Part shown: piece by piece, positions 1 through 8,709 of the stretch
How the letters are laid out: each line of letters starts with the position of its first letter
Numbering within the stretch: position 1 is the first letter of the stretch
Origin: Streptomyces spiramyceticus
GTDB lineage: Bacteria; Actinomycetota; Actinomycetes; Streptomycetales; Streptomycetaceae
Assembly (NCBI RefSeq): GCF_028807635.1
Contig: NZ_JARBAX010000002.1
Coordinates: 496,001-560,000 of the forward strand
Direction: 5' to 3'
Length of the DNA: 64,000 bases
The notes under the pieces: model-generated
The model's input: the letters and a program-made list of their open reading frames with translations, nothing else
What the model was told of the DNA's origin: nothing
The model's database searches: none
Translations under genes and position numbers: made by a program

Positions 1-3
1 GAG

Positions 4-1164
4 ATGTCACCCACGTACGACGTGATCGTCGTCGGCCTCGGCGGCATGGGCAGCGCCGCCGCGCACCATCTCGCCGCCAGGGGCGCCCGCGTGCTGGGCC
101 TGGAGAAGTTCGGTCCGGTCCACAACAAGGGCTCCAGCCACGGTGGTTCACGCATCACCCGGCAGTCGTACTTCGAGGACCCGGCGTACGTACCGCTCCT
201 CCTGCGCTCGTACGAGCTCTACGAGCAGCTGGAACGCGACACCGGCCGCAGCATCGCCACCCTCTGCGGCGGCGTGATGGTCGGCCGCCCCGACTCCCGC
301 ACCGTCGCCGGCTCGCTGCTGTCCGCCCAGCAGTGGGTCCTGCCCCACGAGATGCTCGACGCCCGCGAAATCCGCCGCCGCTTTCCGACCCTCACCCCGG
401 ACGACGACGAGGTGGCGCTCTACGAGGCGCGGGCCGGACTCGTCCGCCCCGAGAACACGGTCGCCGCGCACGTCCAGCTCGCCACCCAAGGCGGCGCCGA
501 CCTGCACTTCACGGAGCCCATGACGCGCTGGGAGGCCCTCGAAGGCGGCAAGGGAGTCCGCGTGCACACGGCGGAGAACGCGTACACGGCCGGGCATCTC
601 GTGATCTGCCCCGGCGCATGGGCGCCGCAGCTGCTCACCGACATCGGGGTGCCGTTCACCATCGAGCGGCAGGTCATGTACTGGTTCCAGCCGACCGGTG
701 GCGTACGGCCGTTCCTCCCCGAGCACCACCCCGTCTACATCTGGGAGGCGGCGGACGGAGTCCAGGTCTACGGCTTCCCGGCGATCGACGGACCGGAGAA
801 GGGCACCAAAGTGGCCTTCTTCCGCAAGGGCTCCGTCTGCACCCCGGAGACCATAGAGCGGACCGTGTACGACGACGAGGTGGCCGCGATGGCGGGCCAC
901 ATGTCCCGCCGTATCCCCGCCCTGTCCGGCACCTTCCTCAAGGCTGCCACCTGCATGTACTCCAATACGCCCGACGAGCACTTCGTGATCGCCCGCCACC
1001 CGGCGCACACCGACTCGGTCACCGTCGCCTGCGGATTCTCCGGGCACGGCTTCAAATTCGTCCCGGTCGTCGGCGAGATCGTCGCGGACCTGGCGCTCAC
1101 CGGCACAACGGATCACCCCATCGGCCTGTTCGACCCCCGTCGGCGGGCCACCGCGCCCGTCTGA
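4..1164 (+). CDS. solA: Monomeric sarcosine oxidase / N-methyl-L-tryptophan oxidase family flavoenzyme
   Basis: Predicted cytosolic FAD enzyme that oxidatively demethylates an N-methyl amino acid, giving formaldehyde and hydrogen peroxide. The 386-aa length is normal for the family. The N-terminus has a Rossmann FAD motif ([16 protein letters not shown], about residues 10-25). Near residue 318 the segment [12 protein letters not shown] contains the cysteine that monomeric sarcosine oxidases use for covalent flavin attachment, and GFSGHGFKF follows as in that family. The ATG is three bases into the window, so any upstream gene is out of view. The next gene, a Rieske oxygenase, starts 19 bp downstream on the same strand, which suggests a joint role in breaking down methylated amines such as betaine or sarcosine. 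The true substrate (sarcosine, N-methyltryptophan or another N-methyl compound) cannot be read from sequence. Confidence 0.88.
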   Translation: MSPTYDVIVVGLGGMGSAAAHHLAARGARVLGLEKFGPVHNKGSSHGGSRITRQSYFEDPAYVPLLLRSYELYEQLERDTGRSIATLCGGVMVGRPDSRTVAGSLLSAQQWVLPHEMLDAREIRRRFPTLTPDDDEVALYEARAGLVRPENTVAAHVQLATQGGADLHFTEPMTRWEALEGGKGVRVHTAENAYTAGHLVICPGAWAPQLLTDIGVPFTIERQVMYWFQPTGGVRPFLPEHHPVYIWEAADGVQVYGFPAIDGPEKGTKVAFFRKGSVCTPETIERTVYDDEVAAMAGHMSRRIPALSGTFLKAATCMYSNTPDEHFVIARHPAHTDSVTVACGFSGHGFKFVPVVGEIVADLALTGTTDHPIGLFDPRRRATAPV

Positions 1165-1183
1165 GCCGAGAGGCACGATCGCC

Positions 1184-2401
1184 ATGACGACCAGCCCTGC
1201 CTCCACCACCCCCAGCCTGATCGCCACGCTCCCTGGGCACTTCTACACCGACCCCGGGATCTTCCGGCAGGAACAGGAGCGGATCTTCGAATCGCTCTGG
1301 TACTGCGCCGTGCGCTCCTGTGACCTCGACCGGCCCGGCGCCTACCGCACGGTGCAGGCGGGCCGGGAGAGCGTTCTGGTCACCCGCACCCGCACCGGTG
1401 AGCTCCGCGCCTTCCTCAACATCTGCCGCCACCGCGGCGCCAGGCTGTGCACGGAGCCCGCGGGCCAGGTCCGCCGCAGCCTCCAATGCCCGTACCACGC
1501 CTGGACGTACGACCTGGACGGCAGACTGGTCGCCGCACCCAACCTGGTGCAGATGCCCGACATCGACCGTACGGAATACGGCCTGGTGCGGGTGGCGCTG
1601 CGGGAGTGGCTCGGCTACGCCTGGATCTGTCTGGCCGACGAGCCGCCGTCCTTCGAGGAGACCGTGATCGGCGCGGCCGTGGAGCGGCTCGGCAGCGCCG
1701 ACGCGATCGGACGGTACGAGACCGAGGGCCTCGCCCTGGGCCGCCGCATCAGCTACGACGTGGCGGCGAACTGGAAGCTGATCGTCGAGAACTTCATGGA
1801 GTGCTACCACTGCGCGACCATCCACCCCGAACTCACCGACGTACTCCCGGAGTTCGCGGACGGCCTGGCGGCGCAGTACTACGTCGGACACGGCGCCGAA
1901 TTCAGCGAGGACGCCCAGGGCTTCACCGTCGACGGCAGCGCCGGCTTCGGCCGCCTGCCCGGCGTCGACGACGACCGGGACCGCCGCTACTACGCCGTCA
2001 CCGTCAAACCGCAGGTCTTCGTGAACCTGGTGCCCGACCATGTGATCGTCCACCGCATGTTCCCCCTGGCCGTGGACCGTACGGTCGTCGAGTGCGACTG
2101 GCTGTACGCCCCCGGGGTCGTGGCATCGGGCGCGGACCTCGACAAGTCCGTGGAGCTCTTCCACCGCGTGAACACCCAGGACTTCGAGGCCTGCGAAAGG
2201 ACCCAGCCGGCGATGGCGTCGCGCGCGTACCGCAAGGGCGGGGTCCTCGTCCCGGCGGAACACCACATCGGGGCCTTTCACAGCTGGGTGACCGGCAGAC
2301 TCGGTCACCCACCGGCGGACGGGGGCGGCAGTCAGACGAAGTTGACCTCGGCGCGCAGCAGGAGCGGATCCTCCACGAACTCCCACAGCGGTACGGCGTA
2401 G
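1184..2401 (+). CDS. Rieske [2Fe-2S] aromatic-ring-hydroxylating / amine-demethylating oxygenase, alpha subunit
   Basis: Catalytic component of a two-component Rieske non-heme iron oxygenase. The Rieske cluster ligands are visible as CRHRGARLC followed by CPYHAW (residues about 82-107). The mononuclear iron site appears as NFMECYHCATIHPEL (about 201-215). Together with the preceding sarcosine-type oxidase it resembles the glycine-betaine demethylase (GbcA) and choline-monooxygenase branch; this role is inferred. No reductase subunit is in view. The family normally ends near the FHSWVTGRLG segment. Here the frame runs about 30 residues further and overlaps the last 70 bp of the convergent protease gene, so the native stop was probably lost when the neighbouring island arrived. 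Confidence 0.85.
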   Translation: MTTSPASTTPSLIATLPGHFYTDPGIFRQEQERIFESLWYCAVRSCDLDRPGAYRTVQAGRESVLVTRTRTGELRAFLNICRHRGARLCTEPAGQVRRSLQCPYHAWTYDLDGRLVAAPNLVQMPDIDRTEYGLVRVALREWLGYAWICLADEPPSFEETVIGAAVERLGSADAIGRYETEGLALGRRISYDVAANWKLIVENFMECYHCATIHPELTDVLPEFADGLAAQYYVGHGAEFSEDAQGFTVDGSAGFGRLPGVDDDRDRRYYAVTVKPQVFVNLVPDHVIVHRMFPLAVDRTVVECDWLYAPGVVASGADLDKSVELFHRVNTQDFEACERTQPAMASRAYRKGGVLVPAEHHIGAFHSWVTGRLGHPPADGGGSQTKLTSARSRSGSSTNSHSGTA

Positions 2402-3399
2402 TTGCCGAAGCCGTAGCGGCCGCCGTAGTGCAGACCGAGGACGCGGTGGTCGGTGAGGTCGAAGACCGGGGAGCCGCTGTTGCCGCCCAGGGTCGAGCAG
2501 TCGTGCTTCATGACGCTCTGCTCGCGGACGAGTTCCGTGGCCGTGCCGGGCTGGAGGCGTTTGACGTTGTAGATGTCCATGAAGATCCGGCGCATCGACT
2601 CCGGTTCATTGCGGCGGCCGTCCCACGCGGGATAGCCGATGCAGTACACCGGACGTCCCGGCAGATCGGTCGGCGCGTCCGCGGCCACGGCCACCGGCGT
2701 CGGCAGGGAGCCTCCGCCGTCGGCCGGGGAGACCCGCAGCAGGGCCATGTCGACTTCCTCGTGGATGCCGAGCACCTCGGTGATCGCGTAGGCGGGCCCT
2801 CCGTCCCCGCCCGGCCCGCCGCCGTACTCCTCGGCCATGTCGATCCGGGCGCTCATGCCCTGCTGGTACGTCCAGCCGCTGCCGTCGCCGCGGGCGAACT
2901 CCACCGCCACGTGACGGTTCGTCATGACGACGTCGGAGCTGACGAGGAAGGCGGTGCCGACCCAGTCCAGGCTGGTGTGCCCGGTGACCTCGACCCGGCC
3001 GACGCGCGCGATCGAGTCACGGATCGCGGCCCGGTGGCCGTCGAGGACCGCCCAGTCGCCCGGCTGCTGGCTGAAGTCGCGGTTCTGGACGAGGATGGCG
3101 GGCCTGCCTTCGAGCAGGACGATGGCCTCCATGCCGAACGACTCGTCGTCACTGATCTCGTCCGCGCGCCCCTCGGCGAGCTTCTCCAGGCCAGTCGCAC
3201 CCGCCGACAGAACACGGGCCCGTTCCAGCGCGGCGAAGTGGGATATCTGGCCGGCGGGCAGCTGGTCCGCGGGGAGGTTCTCCGACGATTCGGGGACTTC
3301 CCGCGACAGGCCGTCCCGTACCCGCTGGGCGACTTCCCGGAGGTCGGTGAAGACCTGCTCGGGACCGGTCGCCACCGGTGATCTGCTCCGGCTGCGCAT
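2332..3399 (-). CDS. Trypsin-like serine protease of a conflict-type operon (no EAD recognised)
   Basis: A 355-aa chymotrypsin-fold protease. The catalytic residues are visible: His in VVMTNRHVAV, Asp in EEVDMALLRV and Ser in TLGGNSGSPVF. An alpha-helical N-terminal segment of about 130 residues precedes the protease domain and has no signal peptide, so it should act in the cytoplasm. The ATG at 3399 was chosen because GAGGAG lies 6 bp upstream. An in-frame ATG at 3468 would overlap the upstream gene and would translate a duplicated repeat. This is the last gene of the leftward operon that also encodes an EAD1-trypsin, a STAND NTPase and a second ATPase. Likely role: protease effector released by the NTPases. 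Its 3' end is antisense to the Rieske gene. Confidence 0.8.
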   Translation of the reverse strand: MRSRSRSPVATGPEQVFTDLREVAQRVRDGLSREVPESSENLPADQLPAGQISHFAALERARVLSAGATGLEKLAEGRADEISDDESFGMEAIVLLEGRPAILVQNRDFSQQPGDWAVLDGHRAAIRDSIARVGRVEVTGHTSLDWVGTAFLVSSDVVMTNRHVAVEFARGDGSGWTYQQGMSARIDMAEEYGGGPGGDGGPAYAITEVLGIHEEVDMALLRVSPADGGGSLPTPVAVAADAPTDLPGRPVYCIGYPAWDGRRNEPESMRRIFMDIYNVKRLQPGTATELVREQSVMKHDCSTLGGNSGSPVFDLTDHRVLGLHYGGRYGFGNYAVPLWEFVEDPLLLRAEVNFV

Positions 3400-3421
3400 A
3401 GGGTTCTCCTCGCTCTCCTCG

Positions 3422-3454
3422 GTCGCGTTGTGCCGCTCAGTCGCGTTGTGCCGC
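3422..3454. repeat. 18-bp tandem duplication at the junction of the two trypsin genes
   Basis: The 15-mer GTCGCGTTGTGCCGC occurs at 3422-3436 and again at 3440-3454, a period of 18 bp. One copy encodes the last codons of the upstream protease and the other lies just beyond its stop codon at 3437-3439. A recent local duplication is the simplest reading. Confidence 0.85.
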
Positions 3455-4561
3455 CTCGATCTCGGCATGGACGGCGGGGCTGTTGGCCGCCAGGTGCCGC
3501 ATCACGGTGTCCATCTGGGTCCCGACGTTGACGAAGGCCGTGCTGCTGCCGTGGAAGGACACGTTCTCCACGCGCCGCGTCCCCCGGTGGAGCGCCACGA
3601 CCTTCCAGTCGTCCGTGAAGACGGGCGAACCGGAGGATCCTCCGCGGGTGTCGGTGAAGTAGCGCACGTCGCGCTCGTCCGTCTCGTAGACGAGGTTGTT
3701 GCGCAGCGCGACGCGCTTCGGCCGGCCGCCGGGGTGCTGGATGATGTTGACGGCCACGTAGTCGCCCCCGGCGACCGCCAGGGAGTTGCGCGACAGCTTC
3801 AGTACGGGCCGGGAGGGCGCCGCGGCCAGCCGGAGGATCGCGTAGTCGAGTTCGGCGTCCGTGGCGACGAGTGCGCTGACGGCGGCCTCCTCCGTCTCCA
3901 CGTCGTCGGTGTCGTAGTCGAACCGGGCGAGGGTGTGCTGCGCCTGGAGGCTCAGGTCCGCGGGTTCGGCCAGTGGGCGCCCGGCGCCGGTGCCCGCTCG
4001 GGCGTTGACCACGTGGTGGTTGGTGACGAGCAGGTCGGGGGCGACGAGCCAGCCTGTGCCGGAGTGCGGGAAACCGTTCGGCTGGAGCGGAGCGCCCGCC
4101 TCGTACGGAGGAACCTTGATGCGGGCGACCGCCGTTGCGGCGAGGTCGCCGCCCCGGAGGAAGCCGATGGGGACGGTGTCGTCACGGTGGACGATCTCTT
4201 CCTTGATCTCCGGGGCAGGCATCCCGGCCATGACGTCCGGTTCGCCGCCCGCGTTTCTCGCCACGTCGTCCAGGGCGTGCTGGAAGACGGCGAGCGGCCC
4301 GGCCTCGGTGGTCTGGGCGACGGCGTTGCGCAGCCAGATCTCCAGCGGCACGGAGCCGTCCACCAGACGCTCCACCCGGTTCATCTCGTTGAGATCCGAG
4401 TGCACCTGCCGTACGGGTGCGGGCAGCAGCGGCAGCGTGCCCCGGTACCTGGGCATGATGCCGTCGAACAGCAGCGGCCTGACCATGGGGTCGGCGAGCC
4501 CGGTCTCCAGAGCGGCGTCCCGCACCTTCTGGATCTCCTCCGGCGACAGATACGCGGTCAT
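3437..4561 (-). CDS. EAD1-like domain fused to a trypsin-like serine protease
   Basis: A 374-aa effector protein. Residues about 1-95 (starting MTAYLSPEEIQKVRDAALE, then SDLNEMNRVERL, VPLEIWLRNAV and FQHALDDVA) resemble effector-associated domain 1, an adaptor that lets effectors bind NTPase hubs by like-with-like contact in bacterial conflict systems. The protease domain follows, with His in LLVTNHHVV, Asp in AELDYAILRL and Ser in RGGSSGSPVF. There is no signal peptide. The ATG at 4561 overlaps the stop of the STAND gene (ATGA, 4558-4561), so translation is coupled and roughly equal amounts are expected. The same frame stays open far upstream, but that part is a shadow of the STAND gene. The EAD1 assignment is from memory of the family pattern. 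Confidence 0.83.
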   Translation of the reverse strand: MTAYLSPEEIQKVRDAALETGLADPMVRPLLFDGIMPRYRGTLPLLPAPVRQVHSDLNEMNRVERLVDGSVPLEIWLRNAVAQTTEAGPLAVFQHALDDVARNAGGEPDVMAGMPAPEIKEEIVHRDDTVPIGFLRGGDLAATAVARIKVPPYEAGAPLQPNGFPHSGTGWLVAPDLLVTNHHVVNARAGTGAGRPLAEPADLSLQAQHTLARFDYDTDDVETEEAAVSALVATDAELDYAILRLAAAPSRPVLKLSRNSLAVAGGDYVAVNIIQHPGGRPKRVALRNNLVYETDERDVRYFTDTRGGSSGSPVFTDDWKVVALHRGTRRVENVSFHGSSTAFVNVGTQMDTVMRHLAANSPAVHAEIEAAQRD

Positions 4562-7434
4562 GGCCCACCACCCGCCCCCGCGCGCATCGCGGCGGCCACC
4601 CCGGCCGCGATCTCGCCGCTCTCGTCGAGCACGGTCAGCAGCTGCCGGGCAAGTCCGTCGAGGGTGCCCCGGTCGCGGGCGAGACGGAGGATGTCGGTGA
4701 TGCCGGAGGGCGAGCCGCCCGCCTGCTGCCGTTGCGGGCCGACGGCCTCGTCCAGCATCTCCATGAGGTCCCCGAGCATCCCCGGCCGCTCGGACGAGGC
4801 ACGGGACATCGCCCCGCCGAGGATGTCCAGCGTCTCGTCCTCCTCCGGCAGCCCCACGACGTCCAGTGCGTGGTCGAGCGCCCCGGGGTCCTCCGCGTAG
4901 ATCTGCGACGCCACGGCGCGTACGAGCGCGGGCTGGCCGGCGAGGACCGCGTCGGGCAACACCCGCAGCCGCATGGCGAGTTCCCGGTCGACCTGGGGGT
5001 CCGGGATCTCGGCCCCGGCGACCATCCGGGCGCGGGCCAGCAGTGCGCCCATCGCTTCGAGATCGTGACCGATGCCGACCGCGATGTCCTCCGCCAGGCG
5101 CAGGTCGGTGTCGGCGCCGACCAGGTCGTCGGCCTCCTCGGCGAGGCGGGCGGAGAGCAGCAGCAGTTCCAGTTGCCGCTCGGCACATCCCGCCCGCTCG
5201 GCGGGCCCGATGGCGTTGGACACCGCTTTCCGGGCATCCTCGGGCCGCCCGAGGCGGCTCAGTGTCTCGGCCAGCAGGGCGTGCAGGGAGCTGCACGGTG
5301 TCCAGGGCCGGCGTTCCCCGAGCCGGGCGTACGCCGCCTGGGTGAAGCCCTGCGCGAGCAGGTCCTCGACCTCACGGGCGGCGATCCGCTCCCAGTCCTC
5401 CTGGTCGGCGCCCTCCATGACCCGGTCGGGGGCCCCGCCGCCGAGATTCGCGGTGAGCAGCGCCGCGGCCCTGGGGGTCATCTCCTGCTGTGCCCCGACC
5501 AGGAACCGCCCGACTCCGGGCAGCCAGCGCGCCTGCACCGAGCGCGGGTTCTCATTGAGCCGCAGCCGGTGGTAGATCTCCTCGGCGCGTGCCTCCAGGC
5601 CGTCCCGCGCGGCGTAGTACTCGACGGCGCGTCGTTCGACGGCGCGCATCACGTCGGTGCGGTCGCTCCCCGGCAGGCGCAGCATGATCGCGCGGACGTC
5701 GGCGCGATGCCGTACGGCATCGGGGCCGGCCGACTCCACCAGGTCGAGGCGGGACAGCTCGTCGAAGAGGACGCGCGCGTGGTCCGGGGATTCCACCCGC
5801 AGACCGCAGGGTTCGGCGAGTACGTCCTTGATGATCTCGGGGGTGATGACCCGCAGCACCAGGCCGGGACGGGCGAGACGGCGTACGTCCTCATTGGCGA
5901 TGTGGCTGAGGATGCGGTCGTACAGGATGCCCTGGACGAGCATCTGGTCGACCCGGCGGAAGAAGTCACGGCGCCGGGCGGGCAGGCTGCGGATCAGGTC
6001 ATCCATGCGGCCGGTTTCGCCTCCGGCGAGGGCCGCGGCCCGTGCGGCCAGTCTCAGGCTGAGCGGGTGGCCGCCGACCCGGTCGGCCAGCGCCTGTGCC
6101 ACCTCGGGATCCTCGACGCCGCACGACATCAGGAGGCTGACGGCCGCCTGTGGATCCAGGTCGTGGAGCTCGATGTCCAGCGGCGTCATGGCCCGCGCGG
6201 GATGGTCGACGGGAGCGCGTCCGGAGACGACGACCCGCAGCCGTGGGTAGACGTTCTGGAGCGCGACGCAGATCGCCCACATCCTGCCCAGCATCGGCGA
6301 TCCGCGGTACTGGGCCGCCTCGAACGAGTCGATGACCAGCACGAACGGCGGATCCTCACGGTCCGCCACCGCCACGGCCCGTACCAGGACATCGGCGACC
6401 CGCCGGACGAGGTCCGTCTCGCGTTCGGTGGCCATCAGCTGGAACTCCTGCGACGACGAACGCCCCAGAACCGCCCGCGTCGTCGCGAGCCGGTGCAGCT
6501 GTGTCACCCGCTCCTCGCCCTCCCGCTGGCTGCGGGCCGTCTGCTGGCACTCGTCCGCGAGCGCGTCCAGCTCGGCGCGGAACAAGGGGTACTGGATGCC
6601 GAGCTGGCGGGCGGCCTCGGCGATGAGGGTGACCGGCTCGTGGATGGAGAGCGTGGGCCGCTCGAAGTCGATGTAGGCGAAGGGGAATCCGGGGGTGCGG
6701 CCGGGGCTGGTGTCGAGGAGGAATTTGGCGAGCAGGGTGCTCTTGCCGATGCCGCCGGGCCCGTGGATCACCAGTGGGGGGACGGGCGCGAGGCGCGCGA
6801 CGCCGGTGCGGGGGCTTCCGACGTAGCCGCGCAGCTCGTCGAGCTCGCTGGTACGCCCCTCGAACGCTCCCTGTACGAGGCGTTCGAGTGGCTGGAAGAG
6901 TCTGGCCCGCTCCAGGGTGCGCTGGATCTCCCCGACGTCCGGCAGCCCGCTCATGCCCGGCACCTGTGAGAGCCACAGCACGGCCTGGAGGAGGTCGGCC
7001 AGATCGTCCGCGCTCGCCCGGTCCGTGATCTCCAGCGGCCAGCCGGACAGGTACGCCAGACAGACCTGTTCCGGTCCGGGCTCGTCCGGGAACTGCTCGA
7101 TGTTGCTCTCCAGGGCGAGCCGCGCGGCCTCCGGACCGGCCAGTCCGCGCAATGCCGCGTCCCTGGCCTCCGCCTTGAGCGCCCATACGCACCGGTCCTT
7201 CCTGCCCACCGTCGAGCAGTCGTCCAGCAGTTCCAGGACCGCGCCACCGGTGGTGCGGATCTCGCCGGGCAGCCGCAGCTGCACGGGGTCGAACCGGGCG
7301 AGCAGGCAAGCCGCTTCGCGATAGCCCCGGTGCGTCTCCGAGACGGAATGTGCCTGATGTACGCCGGGCCGCCGCAGTTCCTGGCGCAGTCGGGCGGCGA
7401 AGAGGTCCCGCGTTTCAGAGCGATCGGTAGACAC
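4558..7434 (-). CDS. STAND-type AAA+ NTPase with C-terminal helical repeats (conflict system hub)
   Basis: A 958-aa protein with the layout of a signal-transducing STAND NTPase. An unassigned helical N-terminal region (residues 1 to about 200) is followed by Walker A GPGGIGKST (about 225-233), Walker B FVLVIDSFE (about 365-373), a sensor-like LRVVVSGRAP and the GGHPLSLRLAA motif typical of the winged-helix junction. From about residue 600 the sequence is helical and TPR-like, the usual ligand-sensing superstructure. The start is GTG at 7434, and it overlaps the upstream ATPase gene by 20 bp. STAND proteins stay off until the repeat region senses a trigger, then oligomerise and recruit effectors. 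Here the coupled trypsins and the nearby caspase are the obvious clients. What it senses is unknown. Confidence 0.85.
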   Translation of the reverse strand: MSTDRSETRDLFAARLRQELRRPGVHQAHSVSETHRGYREAACLLARFDPVQLRLPGEIRTTGGAVLELLDDCSTVGRKDRCVWALKAEARDAALRGLAGPEAARLALESNIEQFPDEPGPEQVCLAYLSGWPLEITDRASADDLADLLQAVLWLSQVPGMSGLPDVGEIQRTLERARLFQPLERLVQGAFEGRTSELDELRGYVGSPRTGVARLAPVPPLVIHGPGGIGKSTLLAKFLLDTSPGRTPGFPFAYIDFERPTLSIHEPVTLIAEAARQLGIQYPLFRAELDALADECQQTARSQREGEERVTQLHRLATTRAVLGRSSSQEFQLMATERETDLVRRVADVLVRAVAVADREDPPFVLVIDSFEAAQYRGSPMLGRMWAICVALQNVYPRLRVVVSGRAPVDHPARAMTPLDIELHDLDPQAAVSLLMSCGVEDPEVAQALADRVGGHPLSLRLAARAAALAGGETGRMDDLIRSLPARRRDFFRRVDQMLVQGILYDRILSHIANEDVRRLARPGLVLRVITPEIIKDVLAEPCGLRVESPDHARVLFDELSRLDLVESAGPDAVRHRADVRAIMLRLPGSDRTDVMRAVERRAVEYYAARDGLEARAEEIYHRLRLNENPRSVQARWLPGVGRFLVGAQQEMTPRAAALLTANLGGGAPDRVMEGADQEDWERIAAREVEDLLAQGFTQAAYARLGERRPWTPCSSLHALLAETLSRLGRPEDARKAVSNAIGPAERAGCAERQLELLLLSARLAEEADDLVGADTDLRLAEDIAVGIGHDLEAMGALLARARMVAGAEIPDPQVDRELAMRLRVLPDAVLAGQPALVRAVASQIYAEDPGALDHALDVVGLPEEDETLDILGGAMSRASSERPGMLGDLMEMLDEAVGPQRQQAGGSPSGITDILRLARDRGTLDGLARQLLTVLDESGEIAAGVAAAMRAGAGGGP

Positions 7435-8551
7435 GGATCGCCCCCTCCGCCGCCGTGCAGATCCTCCGCATGTAGCTCTCGCCGCTGTCGCCCTCCGCCT
7501 GCGCGGCTTTGAGGACCTCTTCGACGGCGGCGTCCACGAGTTCGGCGATCGAGGCCTCCTCGGGCTGTCCGGTGCCGAGGGAGCGGGGTGGGGATTCGTG
7601 GAAGTACTGGTCGAAGAAGCTGCGCAGATCGTCCGGTTCGGCGATACGGGCCGTGTCCCGGCTCAGACTTCCCCGCAGGTCGTAGGGGAGTTGACGCATC
7701 GTCGGACCGTAACCGAGGAGAACAAGACGCGGTGCCTGGTCGCCCCGTACGGCGGCGTGCTCGTAGATGGCGAGGGCGAGCTGCCCGATGAAGTCCCAGA
7801 CGTCGGAGCTGGGGTCGAGCCGGTCGCACTCGTCGAGCACCAGCCAGAAGGTGTCCTCGGCGGCCGTCGCCCGGCGGACCACCTGGTGCACGGCATCGTC
7901 GAGCGACGGCAGCGGGTCGTTCAGCCCGGTGGGGTTCACGGACGGGATGTCGGACCGGGGGTCGGCGACGAATTCGGCCAGTCGCCTGACCACTTTGTCG
8001 GCGGTCGAGGTGCGCGACAGGGTGACGCGCGCCGGACGGAAGCCGCTGTGCTGCCCGATGTGACGGATGAGGTTGTAGGTGTACGACCTGCCGCTGTCCG
8101 GATCGCCGTCGACGAGCAGCACGGACTTCTCGGGGTCATCGACGAACTGGCGGAGCGTTTCCCGGAGATTCTGGCGGTCTATGAAGACCTCGGTGCCGTT
8201 CTTGAGGACGCACGTCCGGAAATTGTCCTGCGAGGTGTGGGCGCGGTAGTCCTCGCGCAGCCGGTCCCGGAATTCGAGGGCTTTCGCGATGTCGGGCAGG
8301 ACGGACAGCCGCTCGATCGTGGCGACGGCATCGAGGAGTTCCATCTGCCGCCGGATGTCCTTGCGCGATGCCTGTACGAGCGCGCGGGCGTTCTCGGAGC
8401 TGACCGCGGTCAGCCGCAGAGAGCCGATGAATTCTGCGGAGAACCCGTACTGGGAAAGCTGATTGTGGGGGTCGACGGTGTCCAGCAGGTACTCCCGTAC
8501 CCACATGGTGACGAGGTCCCATTCCGTTTCAGCCAAAGGCATATTTGTCAT
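7415..8551 (-). CDS. P-loop ATPase with variant Walker A, first gene of the protease/STAND operon
   Basis: A 378-aa protein. Residues about 1-110 form a helical domain that I cannot name; it may be another effector-associated adaptor. The ATPase core has LLVDGDPDSGRSYTYN (about 148-163), where the invariant lysine of Walker A is replaced by arginine, and a clear Walker B FWLVLDECD (about 236-244). A further helical C-terminus follows. ATG 8551 was chosen over the upstream in-frame GTG at 8584 because a purine-rich GGTGG lies at a workable distance. It leads the leftward operon and overlaps the STAND gene by 20 bp. A role as second NTPase or adaptor of the same system is inferred. The Lys-to-Arg change could mean weak hydrolysis or a purely scaffolding role. 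Confidence 0.72.
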   Translation of the reverse strand: MTNMPLAETEWDLVTMWVREYLLDTVDPHNQLSQYGFSAEFIGSLRLTAVSSENARALVQASRKDIRRQMELLDAVATIERLSVLPDIAKALEFRDRLREDYRAHTSQDNFRTCVLKNGTEVFIDRQNLRETLRQFVDDPEKSVLLVDGDPDSGRSYTYNLIRHIGQHSGFRPARVTLSRTSTADKVVRRLAEFVADPRSDIPSVNPTGLNDPLPSLDDAVHQVVRRATAAEDTFWLVLDECDRLDPSSDVWDFIGQLALAIYEHAAVRGDQAPRLVLLGYGPTMRQLPYDLRGSLSRDTARIAEPDDLRSFFDQYFHESPPRSLGTGQPEEASIAELVDAAVEEVLKAAQAEGDSGESYMRRICTAAEGAIRVYRSL

Positions 8552-8709
8552 GCTTCCACCCACTTTGCGGTCCTGCAACGGCACGGCGGTGACCGATCAC
8601 TGTCAGTAGTGGACCTTTCAGGCGGTTGGCGCCGCCGACGGGTTCGGCGGGCGCCCATCACGGAACGTATCCAGGCGATGTCCCCAGCCCAGGCGCGCGA
8701 GGAGCCCCC
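8552..8709. promoter_or_regulatory. Divergent control region between the ATPase/STAND/protease operon and the caspase gene
   Basis: These 158 bp separate two divergently transcribed units and must hold both promoters. A GC-rich hairpin at about 8628-8655 (GGCGCCGCCGA pairing with TCGGCGGGCGCC, one bulge) would lie in the leader of the caspase mRNA. No confident -35/-10 pair can be picked by eye. Confidence 0.5.

Noticed and set aside
1447..3381. Plus-strand open frame of 644 codons across the Rieske and protease genes
   Set aside because: Spans two real genes in other frames and carries no recognisable domain.
4732..6969. Plus-strand open frame of 745 codons opposite the STAND gene
   Set aside because: Low-complexity shadow frame; Walker motifs and overlapping-start logic are on the minus strand.
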